From positions 1 through 64,000 of the forward strand of contig JAVXND010000008.1 of assembly GCA_036645955.1 (NCBI GenBank): a stretch of 64,000 nt of DNA, given 5' to 3'. Below the pieces are notes generated by a model. The model made no database searches and was not told where the DNA came from. It saw nothing but the letters and a program-made list of their open reading frames with translations. Numbering within the stretch: position 1 is the first letter of the stretch; the number at the start of each line of letters is the position of its first letter. The position numbers and the translations under genes are program-made. Below are positions 51,393 through 59,356 of this stretch, in pieces. The stretch is from Limiplasma sp036645955. Lineage in GTDB: Bacteria > Bacillota > Clostridia > Christensenellales > Aristaeellaceae.

Positions 51393-52493
51393 CTAGTCAT
51401 TGACTTCATCCCAAGGAATGAACCCATCATAATAGATCCGATTCTTCTGTGTACCAAGGTCCTGCATTTCACCGGTTTGGGCGTCGAATAGGATCGTTAC
51501 ATACTCAAGAGAATCTACACTGAAGCTTCTTTGCGCATCATATGGCGGCAGCTCTTTACGTGGGTTATCCAAATACAAGCAGTTGAGCCGCCACGCCGGT
51601 ACCGCATAATAGCAATCTGCAATGTCATTCGTTTCCGCCATATCAGGATCGTCATATAAAGCATAACCAAGCTCCAAGTCAAAAGCACTGCGAATATGAC
51701 CTGCGGCAATTTCTGTTTCTATGGCATTCTTGATGGTTGTAAAAGGACACAAGGGTATATCCTCTGCGATCACTGCGACCGAATCCATTTTCTGTATTGC
51801 AACCTCGTAATTTTCTTCACCATTGATCCACGCTGTTAATAACGGGGCATATCTCAAATGGGTTTTTGCTCTCAGCGCTTCTCCTGCATGGCATAAAATG
51901 GGGATCTTATTCAGGCATTGATAAAAAAACAAATAATAGTCGCCTGGTAAGATCGCTTCCTTTGTTTTGGGGTTGATATATTTGAATGTCCTTAACAAAT
52001 ACGGTCGCTCAATCAGAAAGTCATCTGCATTCATTCTTGCCAACTCAAAGGTTTGTTTGATGTAATGAATGGCCTCACCCAGCGTCATTTCGCTGAACAA
52101 AGCATATGCTTTATCCTTTTCTTTGGGGTTTACATAGACTGCATCAGGCAATCTGTCAAGCTTCCCAGGGATCAGCTCGGGATAATCCTTTGTTCGATAA
52201 CGCAAATAATTTGTATCTTCACGCACAAGGATGTCCCACCCTGTTTCACGCTCGGTAAAAGCAGGCCCCATACGCGCCAGCTTCACCTTCTGTATGGGCA
52301 TAAAATCTACATCAGGCGTAAACACATCCATATCCACAAGGATCTCGCGGCCATGGGCGGTATAGTTCTCATGCCAGCCCTCCGCCGCCTGTTCCCGCAC
52401 TTCGCCGATCGAATACCGCTGCGTTTCCTGGGCGTTGACAGAGGAAGCCACAAGGAGCAGACCAAGAAGCAACACGCAAATCGATTTTTTCAT
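51393..52493 (-). CDS. Unrecognised secreted protein
   Basis: A 366-residue exported protein, start supported by AAAGGAGAGTATAGC. The signal peptide is clear (MKKSICVLLLGLLLVASSVN-AQE). The mature part has alternating amphipathic beta segments and helices, several Tyr-rich stretches (YYLFFYQCLNKIP, YVTILFDAQTGEM) and a Glu/Asp surplus; I could not place it in a family. The end (VTILFDAQTGEMQDLGT) resembles the fold of extracytoplasmic regulators in general only. Its base composition is a little richer in A and T than its neighbours. Confidence 0.65.
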   Translation of the reverse strand: MKKSICVLLLGLLLVASSVNAQETQRYSIGEVREQAAEGWHENYTAHGREILVDMDVFTPDVDFMPIQKVKLARMGPAFTERETGWDILVREDTNYLRYRTKDYPELIPGKLDRLPDAVYVNPKEKDKAYALFSEMTLGEAIHYIKQTFELARMNADDFLIERPYLLRTFKYINPKTKEAILPGDYYLFFYQCLNKIPILCHAGEALRAKTHLRYAPLLTAWINGEENYEVAIQKMDSVAVIAEDIPLCPFTTIKNAIETEIAAGHIRSAFDLELGYALYDDPDMAETNDIADCYYAVPAWRLNCLYLDNPRKELPPYDAQRSFSVDSLEYVTILFDAQTGEMQDLGTQKNRIYYDGFIPWDEVND

Positions 52494-52777
52494 GCTATAC
52501 TCTCCTTTTGTATTGGTGTCAGGTTTTGCAGGGACTTTTTTTGCTCATCTGCGGCGTTTGACCAATTGCAAAGCATTGATGCATGATTCGCCCCCCTTGC
52601 CTGTTCATTTCTTGCTAATGATAGGATAGCACATTCATCGGGGGATATCTATATGAAACCTGTCTTTTGCGCATATCCTTTGTTGTAGGCTGTAACATAG
52701 CTCTGCATTTCATGTCGAATTAGCGCATTCTTAGCACATTTTGGGCATAGATTAGCGGAATCTTAACAATTTTGTGG
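52494..52777. other. Intergenic region between the unknown secreted gene and the pyrophosphatase promoter
   Basis: AT-rich divergent region. On the minus strand, a 21-codon frame (52519-52584, MHQCFAIGQTPQMSKKSPCKT) starts behind GGGGGG and could be a leader peptide. No clear promoter for the minus gene was found, and no further genes were seen. Confidence 0.35.
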
Positions 52778-52806
52778 TTGCAAGTATTCCATTTGCATAT
52801 TACAAT
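52778..52806 (+). promoter_or_regulatory. Promoter of the pyrophosphatase gene
   Basis: TTGCAA (52778-52783), 17 bases, TACAAT (52801-52806), 90 bases before the start codon. Confidence 0.7.
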
Positions 52807-52896
52807 AGGAAGGAAGATGATCGTGTAAAAAATGGGGGAGTTTGGCCCCCTCTGTTTTACGCGAATGTTCAATACGTAAAAAGGTTGGTGTTGGCT

Positions 52897-54978
52897 ATGG
52901 AACCGCAAATGTCACTTATCTATGTCATTTCTCTGTTCTCAGTCCTCATTGCGTTTGCCTTTGCGGCATACCTGCTCCTGTGGGTCAAGAAGCAAAAATG
53001 CGACAACGCAAAAATCGTTGAAGTCGCAGGGCTTATCAAAGCGGGCGCAAACACGTTCATGCGCAAGGAATACCTTGTACTGGCTAAGTTTGCGGGCGTT
53101 GCCGCTGTGCTTATCTTCCTGTTTCTTCCCCACCCCATTTGGTCGGGAAACATTTCCCAAAACATCGCCATTGCTCTTTCTTACATTGCCGGTACCGTGC
53201 TCTCCGCCATCGCCGGCAAAATCGGCATTCTGGTTGCCACCTCTGCCAACGGCCGCGCAGCTGTAGCCGCTAAGGAAGGCATCAAACCCGCATTCATGAT
53301 CGGCTTCCGCGGCGGCGCTGTTATGGGCTTGGCCGTGGTTGGCTTCAGCCTCCTTGGCGTATCTGCTGTGCTATTGCTGGTAGGCGATGCAGGTATTTTG
53401 CTGGGCTTCAGCTTTGGCGCAAGCTCGCTGGCACTGTTTGCAAAAGCAGGCGGCGGCATCTTCACCAAAACTGCTGACATCAGCGCAGACCTCACCGGTA
53501 AGGTGGAGCTGGGCATTCCCGAGGACGATCCCCGCAACCCCGCCGTTATCGCCGATAACGTTGGCGACAACGTAGGCGACGTGGCTGGCATGGGCGCCGA
53601 CCTGTTCGACTCCAACGTAGCCGCCATGACTGCCGCATTGGTGCTTGCGCAAGCACTGGGCGGCACCATCAATACCGCCATGGTTTTCTGCTATGCGGCA
53701 CTGGGGCTGATTGCTTCCATCATCGGCATTGCCACCGCTCGCATTACCAAAAAGGGCGGCCCCACCCGCGCACTAAACTCCTCTACCTATGTAACCACCG
53801 GTTTGTTCATTGCACTCACCGCACTGGCCACCTTGATTTTCAATGGTTTTAGCTGGCGCATCTGGGGTGCTTCTGCAGTCGGCCTGCTGGTTGGCGTTAT
53901 CATCGGTATCACCACCGACTATTTCACTGATGATAGCAAGCCCATCGTTCGCCGCGTGGCAAAGGCTTCTCAATCCGGCCCCGCCTTTACCATTCTTTCA
54001 GGCGTTTCCTATGGCTTTATCTCCGCACTGCCTGCCATGATCGGCATTGCCATTTCCGCCCTGACCGCTTACAAAATTTGCGAGCCCATGGGTCCTGGCT
54101 ACGCAATGTTCGGCATCTCCATGGCCGCTGTGGGCATGCTTTCCATCGTAGGCATGATCATCTCCAACGATGCCTTCGGCCCCATTGTGGATAACGCCCG
54201 CGGCCTTGCCGAAATGGGCGGTTTGGGTGATGAGCCCATCCGCATCGCCGATGAGCTTGACAGCGCCGGCAACACCGTAAAGGCCGTCACCAAGGGCTTC
54301 GCCATTGGCGCAGCTGGCCTCACCGTTATCTCTTTGCTGGGCGCTTACCTCTCCGAGGTCAACGTTGCGCTTGATGCGGCTGGCAAGGCCAATATCACAG
54401 GCTTTGACGTTATGAACCCCCTCGTTTTCTTCGGTATTTTGATTGGTGCGGCCATTCCCGCTGTTTTCTCCGCCATGCTGATGCTGGGCGTAGATAAAAA
54501 CGCACAGCGCATGGTTGCTGAAATTCACCGTCAATTCCGCGAGATTGCAGGCCTCAAGGAAGGCAAAGAGGGCGTAGTGCCTGAATACGACCGTTGCATC
54601 GACATTGCCACGCACGGCGCATTGCTGGAGCTGATCCCCGCTGGTCTGATGACCATTGTTGCCACATTGCTTGTTGGCTTCATCGGCGGCCCCTCTGCCA
54701 TCGGCGGCTTCCTGCTAGGCAACATCATCAGCGGTTTGCTGCTGGCCCTGTTCATGTCCAACGCTGGCGGCTTGTGGGATAACTCCAAGAAGTTCATTGA
54801 AGCTGGCAACGAAGGCGGCAAGGGCTCTGACGCGCACAAGGCGGCCGTTGTCGGCGATACCGTCGGCGATCCCTTCAAGGATACCGCCGGCCCCTCTATC
54901 AACACCCAAATCACCGTGGTGTCTTTGGTAGCATCGCTGATGTCTGGGCTGTTCGTAGCATTCTCTTTGTTCCATTAA
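52897..54978 (+). CDS. hppA: Membrane-bound K+-independent pyrophosphatase (ion-pumping)
   Basis: A 693-residue integral membrane enzyme that couples PPi hydrolysis to ion export. The start at 52897 (MEPQMSLIYV) has only a weak AAAAGG upstream; a TTG two codons earlier is an alternative. Many hydrophobic segments of about 20 residues are visible. Catalytic parts are GANTFMRKEY, the acidic DPRNPAVIADNVGDNVGDVA with the Mg-PPi Asp residues, and the late GDTVGDPFKDTAGPSIN. In GNTVKAVTKG a Lys and a Thr occupy the positions that in known K+-independent pyrophosphatases replace the Ala and Gly of K+-dependent ones. Proton transport is thus likelier than Na+ transport, though the pumped ion cannot be fixed here. 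It is followed by a 36-codon membrane peptide. Confidence 0.95.
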   Translation: MEPQMSLIYVISLFSVLIAFAFAAYLLLWVKKQKCDNAKIVEVAGLIKAGANTFMRKEYLVLAKFAGVAAVLIFLFLPHPIWSGNISQNIAIALSYIAGTVLSAIAGKIGILVATSANGRAAVAAKEGIKPAFMIGFRGGAVMGLAVVGFSLLGVSAVLLLVGDAGILLGFSFGASSLALFAKAGGGIFTKTADISADLTGKVELGIPEDDPRNPAVIADNVGDNVGDVAGMGADLFDSNVAAMTAALVLAQALGGTINTAMVFCYAALGLIASIIGIATARITKKGGPTRALNSSTYVTTGLFIALTALATLIFNGFSWRIWGASAVGLLVGVIIGITTDYFTDDSKPIVRRVAKASQSGPAFTILSGVSYGFISALPAMIGIAISALTAYKICEPMGPGYAMFGISMAAVGMLSIVGMIISNDAFGPIVDNARGLAEMGGLGDEPIRIADELDSAGNTVKAVTKGFAIGAAGLTVISLLGAYLSEVNVALDAAGKANITGFDVMNPLVFFGILIGAAIPAVFSAMLMLGVDKNAQRMVAEIHRQFREIAGLKEGKEGVVPEYDRCIDIATHGALLELIPAGLMTIVATLLVGFIGGPSAIGGFLLGNIISGLLLALFMSNAGGLWDNSKKFIEAGNEGGKGSDAHKAAVVGDTVGDPFKDTAGPSINTQITVVSLVASLMSGLFVAFSLFH

Positions 54979-55023
54979 TCGTTCGCCACACCAAGGAAAC
55001 CCTTGATGAGAGGAGGATGCGAC

Positions 55024-55134
55024 GTGCTTGAAACGATTGTGAACGTGTTGATCATCGCCGTCACAGCTGGTTTTCTACTTTTCAGCCTGTTTGGTAACGC
55101 CATTCTTGCAAAGCTGAAAAAGAAAAAGCTTTGA
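55024..55134 (+). CDS. Small single-pass membrane peptide
   Basis: A 36-residue frame starting with GTG at 55024, preceded by AGGAGG at 7 bases (55011-55016), which is strong support for translation. The peptide begins MLETIVNVLIIAV and has one hydrophobic segment of about 22 residues, then the basic end LAKLKKKKL. The design is one membrane helix with positive residues on the inner side. It lies 45 bases after the pyrophosphatase and before the hairpin at 55185, so it is co-transcribed with it. It may modulate or stabilise the pump; no homologue was recognised. The short length explains why gene finders would miss it. Confidence 0.7.
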   Translation: MLETIVNVLIIAVTAGFLLFSLFGNAILAKLKKKKL

Positions 55135-55184
55135 TTTTGCACATGCCCCTCCCCCACATCACAGGGTGACAAAAGCATCCATCC

Positions 55185-55224
55185 AGCTCGCAGTGCATTC
55201 CATCGTGGAGCGCTGCGAGCTTTT
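55185..55224 (+). terminator. Terminator of the pyrophosphatase unit
   Basis: A 12-bp stem (55185-55196 with 55210-55221, one G-T pair) is followed by TTTTGTG. A direct repeat AAGCATCCATCC stands on each side of it (55173-55184 and 55233-55244). Confidence 0.75.
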
Positions 55225-55268
55225 GTGATTTCAAGCATCCATCCGCATCCGTCACAGAAGAAAAAGGC

Positions 55269-55297
55269 TTGACTTTACGCGCACCCTCCCCTATAAT
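55269..55297 (+). promoter_or_regulatory. Strong promoter of the T-box-tyrS operon
   Basis: TTGACT (55269-55274), 17 bases, TATAAT (55292-55297); nearly perfect consensus. Transcription would begin about 55304. Confidence 0.9.
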
Positions 55298-55303
55298 AAC
55301 CAA

Positions 55304-55577
55304 CATAAGCAATGAAGGGATCAAGTACCCGATGCAGGCACGCCTCAAGAGAGCCTTCGGCTGGTGGAAGAGGGCGGCGGCGGTTTCGGCGAATACCTCC
55401 CCAAGCTCAACCGTGAACTTTGAGTAGCGGTTCGACGGTGCGCCGTTTATAGCGCAGCGGATTTCTTTACAAAATCCGCAAAAGGGCGCATGCCGCAAGA
55501 CATACGCCAAACGGAAGTGGTACCGCGACAGTTTTTCCATCGCCTTCCCCCATGCGGGGAAATGGCGATTTTTTTCT
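55304..55577 (+). promoter_or_regulatory. T-box leader (tRNA-Tyr sensing riboswitch)
   Basis: The leader between the promoter and the aminotransferase gene contains the hallmark T-box sequence AAGTGGTACCGCG (ends 55527), stem I elements (AGAGAGCC, GGTGGAAG at 55373) and a specifier loop GAATACC, whose TAC (55394-55396) is a tyrosine codon. The terminator hairpin is at 55539-55575, with a T run at 55569-55575. Uncharged tRNA-Tyr would stabilise the antiterminator and turn on the operon. The specifier is assigned from position and from the downstream tyrS. Confidence 0.9.
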
Positions 55578-55600
55578 GTGATTGAAAGGAAGGGAATAGG

Positions 55601-56797
55601 ATGATTCCAAAGGATCTTACCTTCGCATCGCGTTTTGACCACGTTACAGGCAGTGCCATTCGCGAAATTTTCAAGGTGCTTGCTCGCCCCAACATGATCA
55701 GCTTTGCAGGCGGAAACCCCTCGCCCGACGCTTTGCCAAACGAGGCTTGCGCAGACATTGCCCATGACGTGCTGCTGAGCGACGGCAAAAGAATTTTGCA
55801 ATACGGCGCCACAGAAGGCTATCCGCCTTTCTTGGAAAGCCTGATCGCCTATCTGCGCGAGCAGTACAGCTTTGAAGTCAGCAAAGAAACCGTTTTGCCC
55901 ACCACGGGCAGCACATCGGGCATGGATTTGATCTGCAAAGCCATGCTCAACCCCGGTGATACGGTGCTTGTGGAAAGCCCCACATTCCTTGGCAATATGC
56001 AAACGCTCAACCTCTATCAAGCCAAGCTGGTACCCGTACAAAGCGATGATGGCGGCGTTATGCTGGACAAGCTGGAGGAAGCCGTTATCCGCTTCAAACC
56101 CAAGCTTTTTTATGTGATTCCCACCTTCCAAAACCCCTCTGGCCGCACGCTGGCGCTTGAGCGCCGCAAGCCCATTGCCGATATGGCGCAAAAGTATGGT
56201 TTTCTTGTGGTGGAGGATGATCCCTACCGCGATTTGCGCTATCACGGCACTGCGCTCCCCCCCATTAAAGCCTTCGACCCATCAGGTCATGTGGTTTATA
56301 TGGGCAGCTTTTCCAAAATCATCAGCCCGGGACTGCGCGTGGGTTACCTCGCTGCACAAGCAGATATTCTGCGCAAATGCGTCATTGGCAAGCAGGGCAC
56401 GGATTTGCACACGCCCAACCTTAACCAAGCCATTGTGGATCAATTTTTGCGGCGCGGTTTGCTCAAGCCGCACATTGAAAGCATTGTTCCCGCTTACCGC
56501 GAAAAAATGGAGGCCATGCGGGATGCGCTTCGCTTTTTCCCAAAGGGCACACATTACACCGTGCCCGAAGGCGGTTTGTTCTTTTTTGCCGAGTTGCCAG
56601 AATGCTTAAATGCAACCGAGCTTTTTGAAGAAGCTGTCCAAAACGGCGTAGCTTATGTGCCAGGCACCCATTTTTACCCCGAGGGCGGCCATCACAACAC
56701 ATTGCGCCTCAATTTTAGCAATTCAGAGCTATCCCAAATCACCCTCGGCATGCAAAAACTTGGCGAGCTGTTTGAAAAGCACATGAAGCTATCATAA
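55601..56797 (+). CDS. PLP-dependent aminotransferase (class I/II, LysN/AraT-like)
   Basis: A 398-residue fold-type I aminotransferase with AAGGAAGGGAATAGG before the ATG. Typical are ISFAGGNPSPDALP, LQYGATEGYPPFLE, TTGSTSGMDLICKAML, ESPTFLG, PTFQNPSGRTL, EDDPYRDLRY and the PLP Lys in MGSFSKIISPGLRVGYL. This family (the aminotransferase part related to MocR and LysN) includes 2-aminoadipate and aromatic aminotransferases. The tyrosine T-box upstream and tyrS downstream point to aromatic amino acid transamination, an inference from regulation. It lies 18 bases before tyrS. Confidence 0.92.
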   Translation: MIPKDLTFASRFDHVTGSAIREIFKVLARPNMISFAGGNPSPDALPNEACADIAHDVLLSDGKRILQYGATEGYPPFLESLIAYLREQYSFEVSKETVLPTTGSTSGMDLICKAMLNPGDTVLVESPTFLGNMQTLNLYQAKLVPVQSDDGGVMLDKLEEAVIRFKPKLFYVIPTFQNPSGRTLALERRKPIADMAQKYGFLVVEDDPYRDLRYHGTALPPIKAFDPSGHVVYMGSFSKIISPGLRVGYLAAQADILRKCVIGKQGTDLHTPNLNQAIVDQFLRRGLLKPHIESIVPAYREKMEAMRDALRFFPKGTHYTVPEGGLFFFAELPECLNATELFEEAVQNGVAYVPGTHFYPEGGHHNTLRLNFSNSELSQITLGMQKLGELFEKHMKLS

Positions 56798-56815
56798 ATC
56801 AAAGGAGAGAATGAC

Positions 56816-58039
56816 ATGCACATTTTAGACACACTCAAGGAGCGCGGCTTTATTGCTCAGGTTACCTTTGAAGAGGATCTCTACAAGGCGCTCGAGCGCG
56901 AGCCCATCACCTTCTACACAGGCTTTGACCCCACAGCGGATAGCTTGCACGTTGGGCACTATATCCCGATTATGGCCATGGCGCATTTACAGCATGCGGG
57001 GCATCGCCCCATTGCCCTTTGCGGCGGCGGCACCGCCATGATCGGCGACCCCAGCGGCAAAACAGACCTGCGCAAGATGATGACCAAGGAAATCATCGCC
57101 CACAATGTAAGCGGTTTGCAAAAACAGCTTTCCCGCTTTTTGGATTTTGGCCCAGGCAAAGCCATGATGGCCAACAACGCAGATTGGCTGCTGGATCTGA
57201 ACTACATCGACTTTTTGCGCGATATTGGTTCGCTCTTTAGCGTCAACCGCATGCTAACGGCAGAGTGCTACAAGCGGCGTTTGGAAAGCGGTCTTACCTT
57301 TCTTGAGTTCAACTACATGCTCATGCAAAGCTACGACTTTTTATGCTTGTTCAAAAACCATGGCTGCCGCTTACAGCTTGGCGGAGATGATCAGTGGAGC
57401 AACATGCTTTCAGGCGCTGATCTCATTCGCCGCAAGGAGCAGGAGGATGCCTTTGCACTCACCTGCAAGCTCATTATGACCCATGACGGCAAAAAAATGG
57501 GCAAAACCGAAAAGGGCGCGCTCTGGCTCGACCCCGAACGCACCAGCCCCTACGAGTTTTACCAATACTGGCGCAATGTGGGCGATCAGGATGTGGAGCG
57601 TTTCTTGGGCTTGCTCACCTTTTTACCCATGGACGAGGTTCACCGCTTGGGTGCTCTGCGCGATCAGCAAATCAACGAAGCAAAGCGCGTGCTTGCTTTT
57701 GAAGTGACCAAGCTCATTCACGGCGAGGAAGAGGCGTTAAAGGCGCAGGATGCGGCGCAGTCCCTGTTTGCAGGCAGCGGCACCGCCGAAAATGTACCCA
57801 GCTACGAATTAACCTCCGCCATGCTTGCGGAGGACAACCGCGTAACCTCTCTGCTGGCCACCTGCGGCCTATGCGCCAGCCGCGGCGAGGCGCGCAAGAT
57901 GGTGCAGGCAGGCGCTGTGCTGGTAGGCGAGGACAAGGTGACCGATAGTGAAGCGCGCATCTCCCCCGAACAGTTCGGCACAGAAGGGCTGTTGCTTCGC
58001 AAGGGTAAGAAAAACTATTGCCGCTTGATTCTTAAGTAA
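56816..58039 (+). CDS. tyrS: Tyrosyl-tRNA synthetase
   Basis: A 407-residue class I synthetase, normal length, that charges tRNA-Tyr. HIGH-type motif HVGH in DPTADSLHVGHYIP, KMSKS-type motif KKMGKTEKGALWLD, tyrosine-binding loop LQLGGDDQWSN and the C-terminal S4-like RNA-binding domain (GLCASRGEARKMVQAGAVLV). AGGAGAG stands before the start. It is regulated by the tyrosine T-box, as in many Firmicutes. The next gene starts at the base after its stop. Confidence 0.97.
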   Translation: MHILDTLKERGFIAQVTFEEDLYKALEREPITFYTGFDPTADSLHVGHYIPIMAMAHLQHAGHRPIALCGGGTAMIGDPSGKTDLRKMMTKEIIAHNVSGLQKQLSRFLDFGPGKAMMANNADWLLDLNYIDFLRDIGSLFSVNRMLTAECYKRRLESGLTFLEFNYMLMQSYDFLCLFKNHGCRLQLGGDDQWSNMLSGADLIRRKEQEDAFALTCKLIMTHDGKKMGKTEKGALWLDPERTSPYEFYQYWRNVGDQDVERFLGLLTFLPMDEVHRLGALRDQQINEAKRVLAFEVTKLIHGEEEALKAQDAAQSLFAGSGTAENVPSYELTSAMLAEDNRVTSLLATCGLCASRGEARKMVQAGAVLVGEDKVTDSEARISPEQFGTEGLLLRKGKKNYCRLILK

Positions 58040-58696
58040 ATGCAAAGCTATCAAACGCTGCTCAAAGCCGCAAGTGATGAAGTGATCATTCATAAAAGCC
58101 GCTTCATTGGCCATGCCGCGCCCGTTAAAACCGCTGAGGAAGCGCTTGCCTTCCTTGGCGAAATCAAGCAAAAGCACCGCGATGCCACGCACAATTGCTA
58201 TGCCTACATCATCGGCCAAAACGCGGGCATTATGCGCTACAGTGACGATGGTGAGCCTGGCGGAACCGCAGGCATGCCCATGATGGAAGTTTTGAAAGCG
58301 CGGCATGTCGTGGATTGTGCCGTGGTGGTCACGCGCTACTTTGGCGGTATTTTGCTAGGCGCGGGCGGTTTGGTGCGCGCCTATTCGCACACCTGCGCAC
58401 TTGCCCTTTCCGCCGCGCAGGTATGCGAAATGCACCCAACACAGCAGTGGGTTTTTGAGGTTGCCTATTCTTTGTGGGATAAGGTCAATTACACGCTCAA
58501 GAGCTTACCCGTGCGGGTGGAAAAAGTGGATTTTGGCACAACCGTCGTGTTTGATCTTGCCATAAAGGAAGCAGACAGCGCGTTTGTGCTTGCAGAGCTA
58601 ACCCGCGTAACCGATGGAAAGCTCGAAAGCATGTTCAGTGAGAAATTATTCAGCCCTTGGGTTGATGAAGGAAGTGCAGAAGATGGATCTGTTTGA
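58040..58696 (+). CDS. YigZ/IMPACT-family protein (UPF0029)
   Basis: A 218-residue protein whose ATG directly follows the tyrS stop. The conserved segment HNCYAYIIGQNAGIMRYSDD, GEPGGTAGMPMMEVL and VVVVTRYFGGILLGAGGLVR are the family signature. An additional C-terminal domain (DUF1949-like) follows. Functions proposed for the family are linked to translation control, but the biochemical role is not settled. The 3' end overlaps the next gene by 14 bases, so translation is coupled to sdaAB. Confidence 0.9.
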   Translation: MQSYQTLLKAASDEVIIHKSRFIGHAAPVKTAEEALAFLGEIKQKHRDATHNCYAYIIGQNAGIMRYSDDGEPGGTAGMPMMEVLKARHVVDCAVVVTRYFGGILLGAGGLVRAYSHTCALALSAAQVCEMHPTQQWVFEVAYSLWDKVNYTLKSLPVRVEKVDFGTTVVFDLAIKEADSAFVLAELTRVTDGKLESMFSEKLFSPWVDEGSAEDGSV

Positions 58697-59354
58697 TATT
58701 ATCGGCCCCATCATGATCGGGCCAAGCTCGTCGCACACAGCAGGCGCGGCACGTATCGGCAAAATCACACGCATGCTGCTGGGCAGTGAGCCCGTTCGTG
58801 CGCGGATTGGTTTATATGGCTCGTTTCAAAAAACCTACAAGGGTCATGGTACCGACAAGGCGCTCATCGGCGGTTTAATGGGCATGGCGGTCGATGATCT
58901 GCGCCTGCGCGATAGCCTGCAATTGGCAGACCAGCAGGGCTTAACCTATGGCTTCTACAATGCGGACATACGCGGCGCGCACCCAAACACCGTGCTGTTG
59001 GATGTGGATGGCGCGGATGGCCGGCATATTCAAGTACAAGCCGCGTCCGTTGGCGGCGGCGAAATTGTGGTTCGCTCCATTGACGGGCTTGAGGCTGGTT
59101 TTTCCGGCCACGAAAACACGCTTGTCATTACCCAACACGATACGCCGGGCATGATTGCGCGCATCAGCGGTGAATTGGCTTCGAGCCAGTTAAACATTGC
59201 CACCATGCGCGTGTTTCGCCGTTCCATAGGCGGCGAGGCCATGGTAGCGCTTGAAATGGACGGCACGGTTCCCCAAGCAATGCTTGAGCGTCTTGGCAAG
59301 CTTAGCGGCGTATATCACGTTGCCTATTTGGCAGCAGAAGGCAAGGAGGAGTAA
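58683..59354 (+). CDS. sdaAB: L-serine dehydratase, iron-sulfur dependent, beta subunit
   Basis: A 223-residue subunit; the start MDLFDIIGP at 58683 is preferred over the upstream ATG because family members begin there and GAAGGAAG lies before it. The N-terminal SDH beta domain has IMIGPSSSHTAGAARIGKI and KGHGTDKALIGGLMG. The C-terminal ACT domain (LVITQHDTPGMIARISGEL) may bind serine. Together with the alpha subunit encoded 2 bases downstream it makes pyruvate and ammonia from L-serine. Confidence 0.96.
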   Translation: MDLFDIIGPIMIGPSSSHTAGAARIGKITRMLLGSEPVRARIGLYGSFQKTYKGHGTDKALIGGLMGMAVDDLRLRDSLQLADQQGLTYGFYNADIRGAHPNTVLLDVDGADGRHIQVQAASVGGGEIVVRSIDGLEAGFSGHENTLVITQHDTPGMIARISGELASSQLNIATMRVFRRSIGGEAMVALEMDGTVPQAMLERLGKLSGVYHVAYLAAEGKEE

Positions 59355-59356
59355 CG

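Noticed and set aside
55082..56245. Minus-strand frame of 387 codons
   Set aside because: It runs through the T-box leader and the aminotransferase gene in antisense; no promoter or ribosome binding site on that strand.
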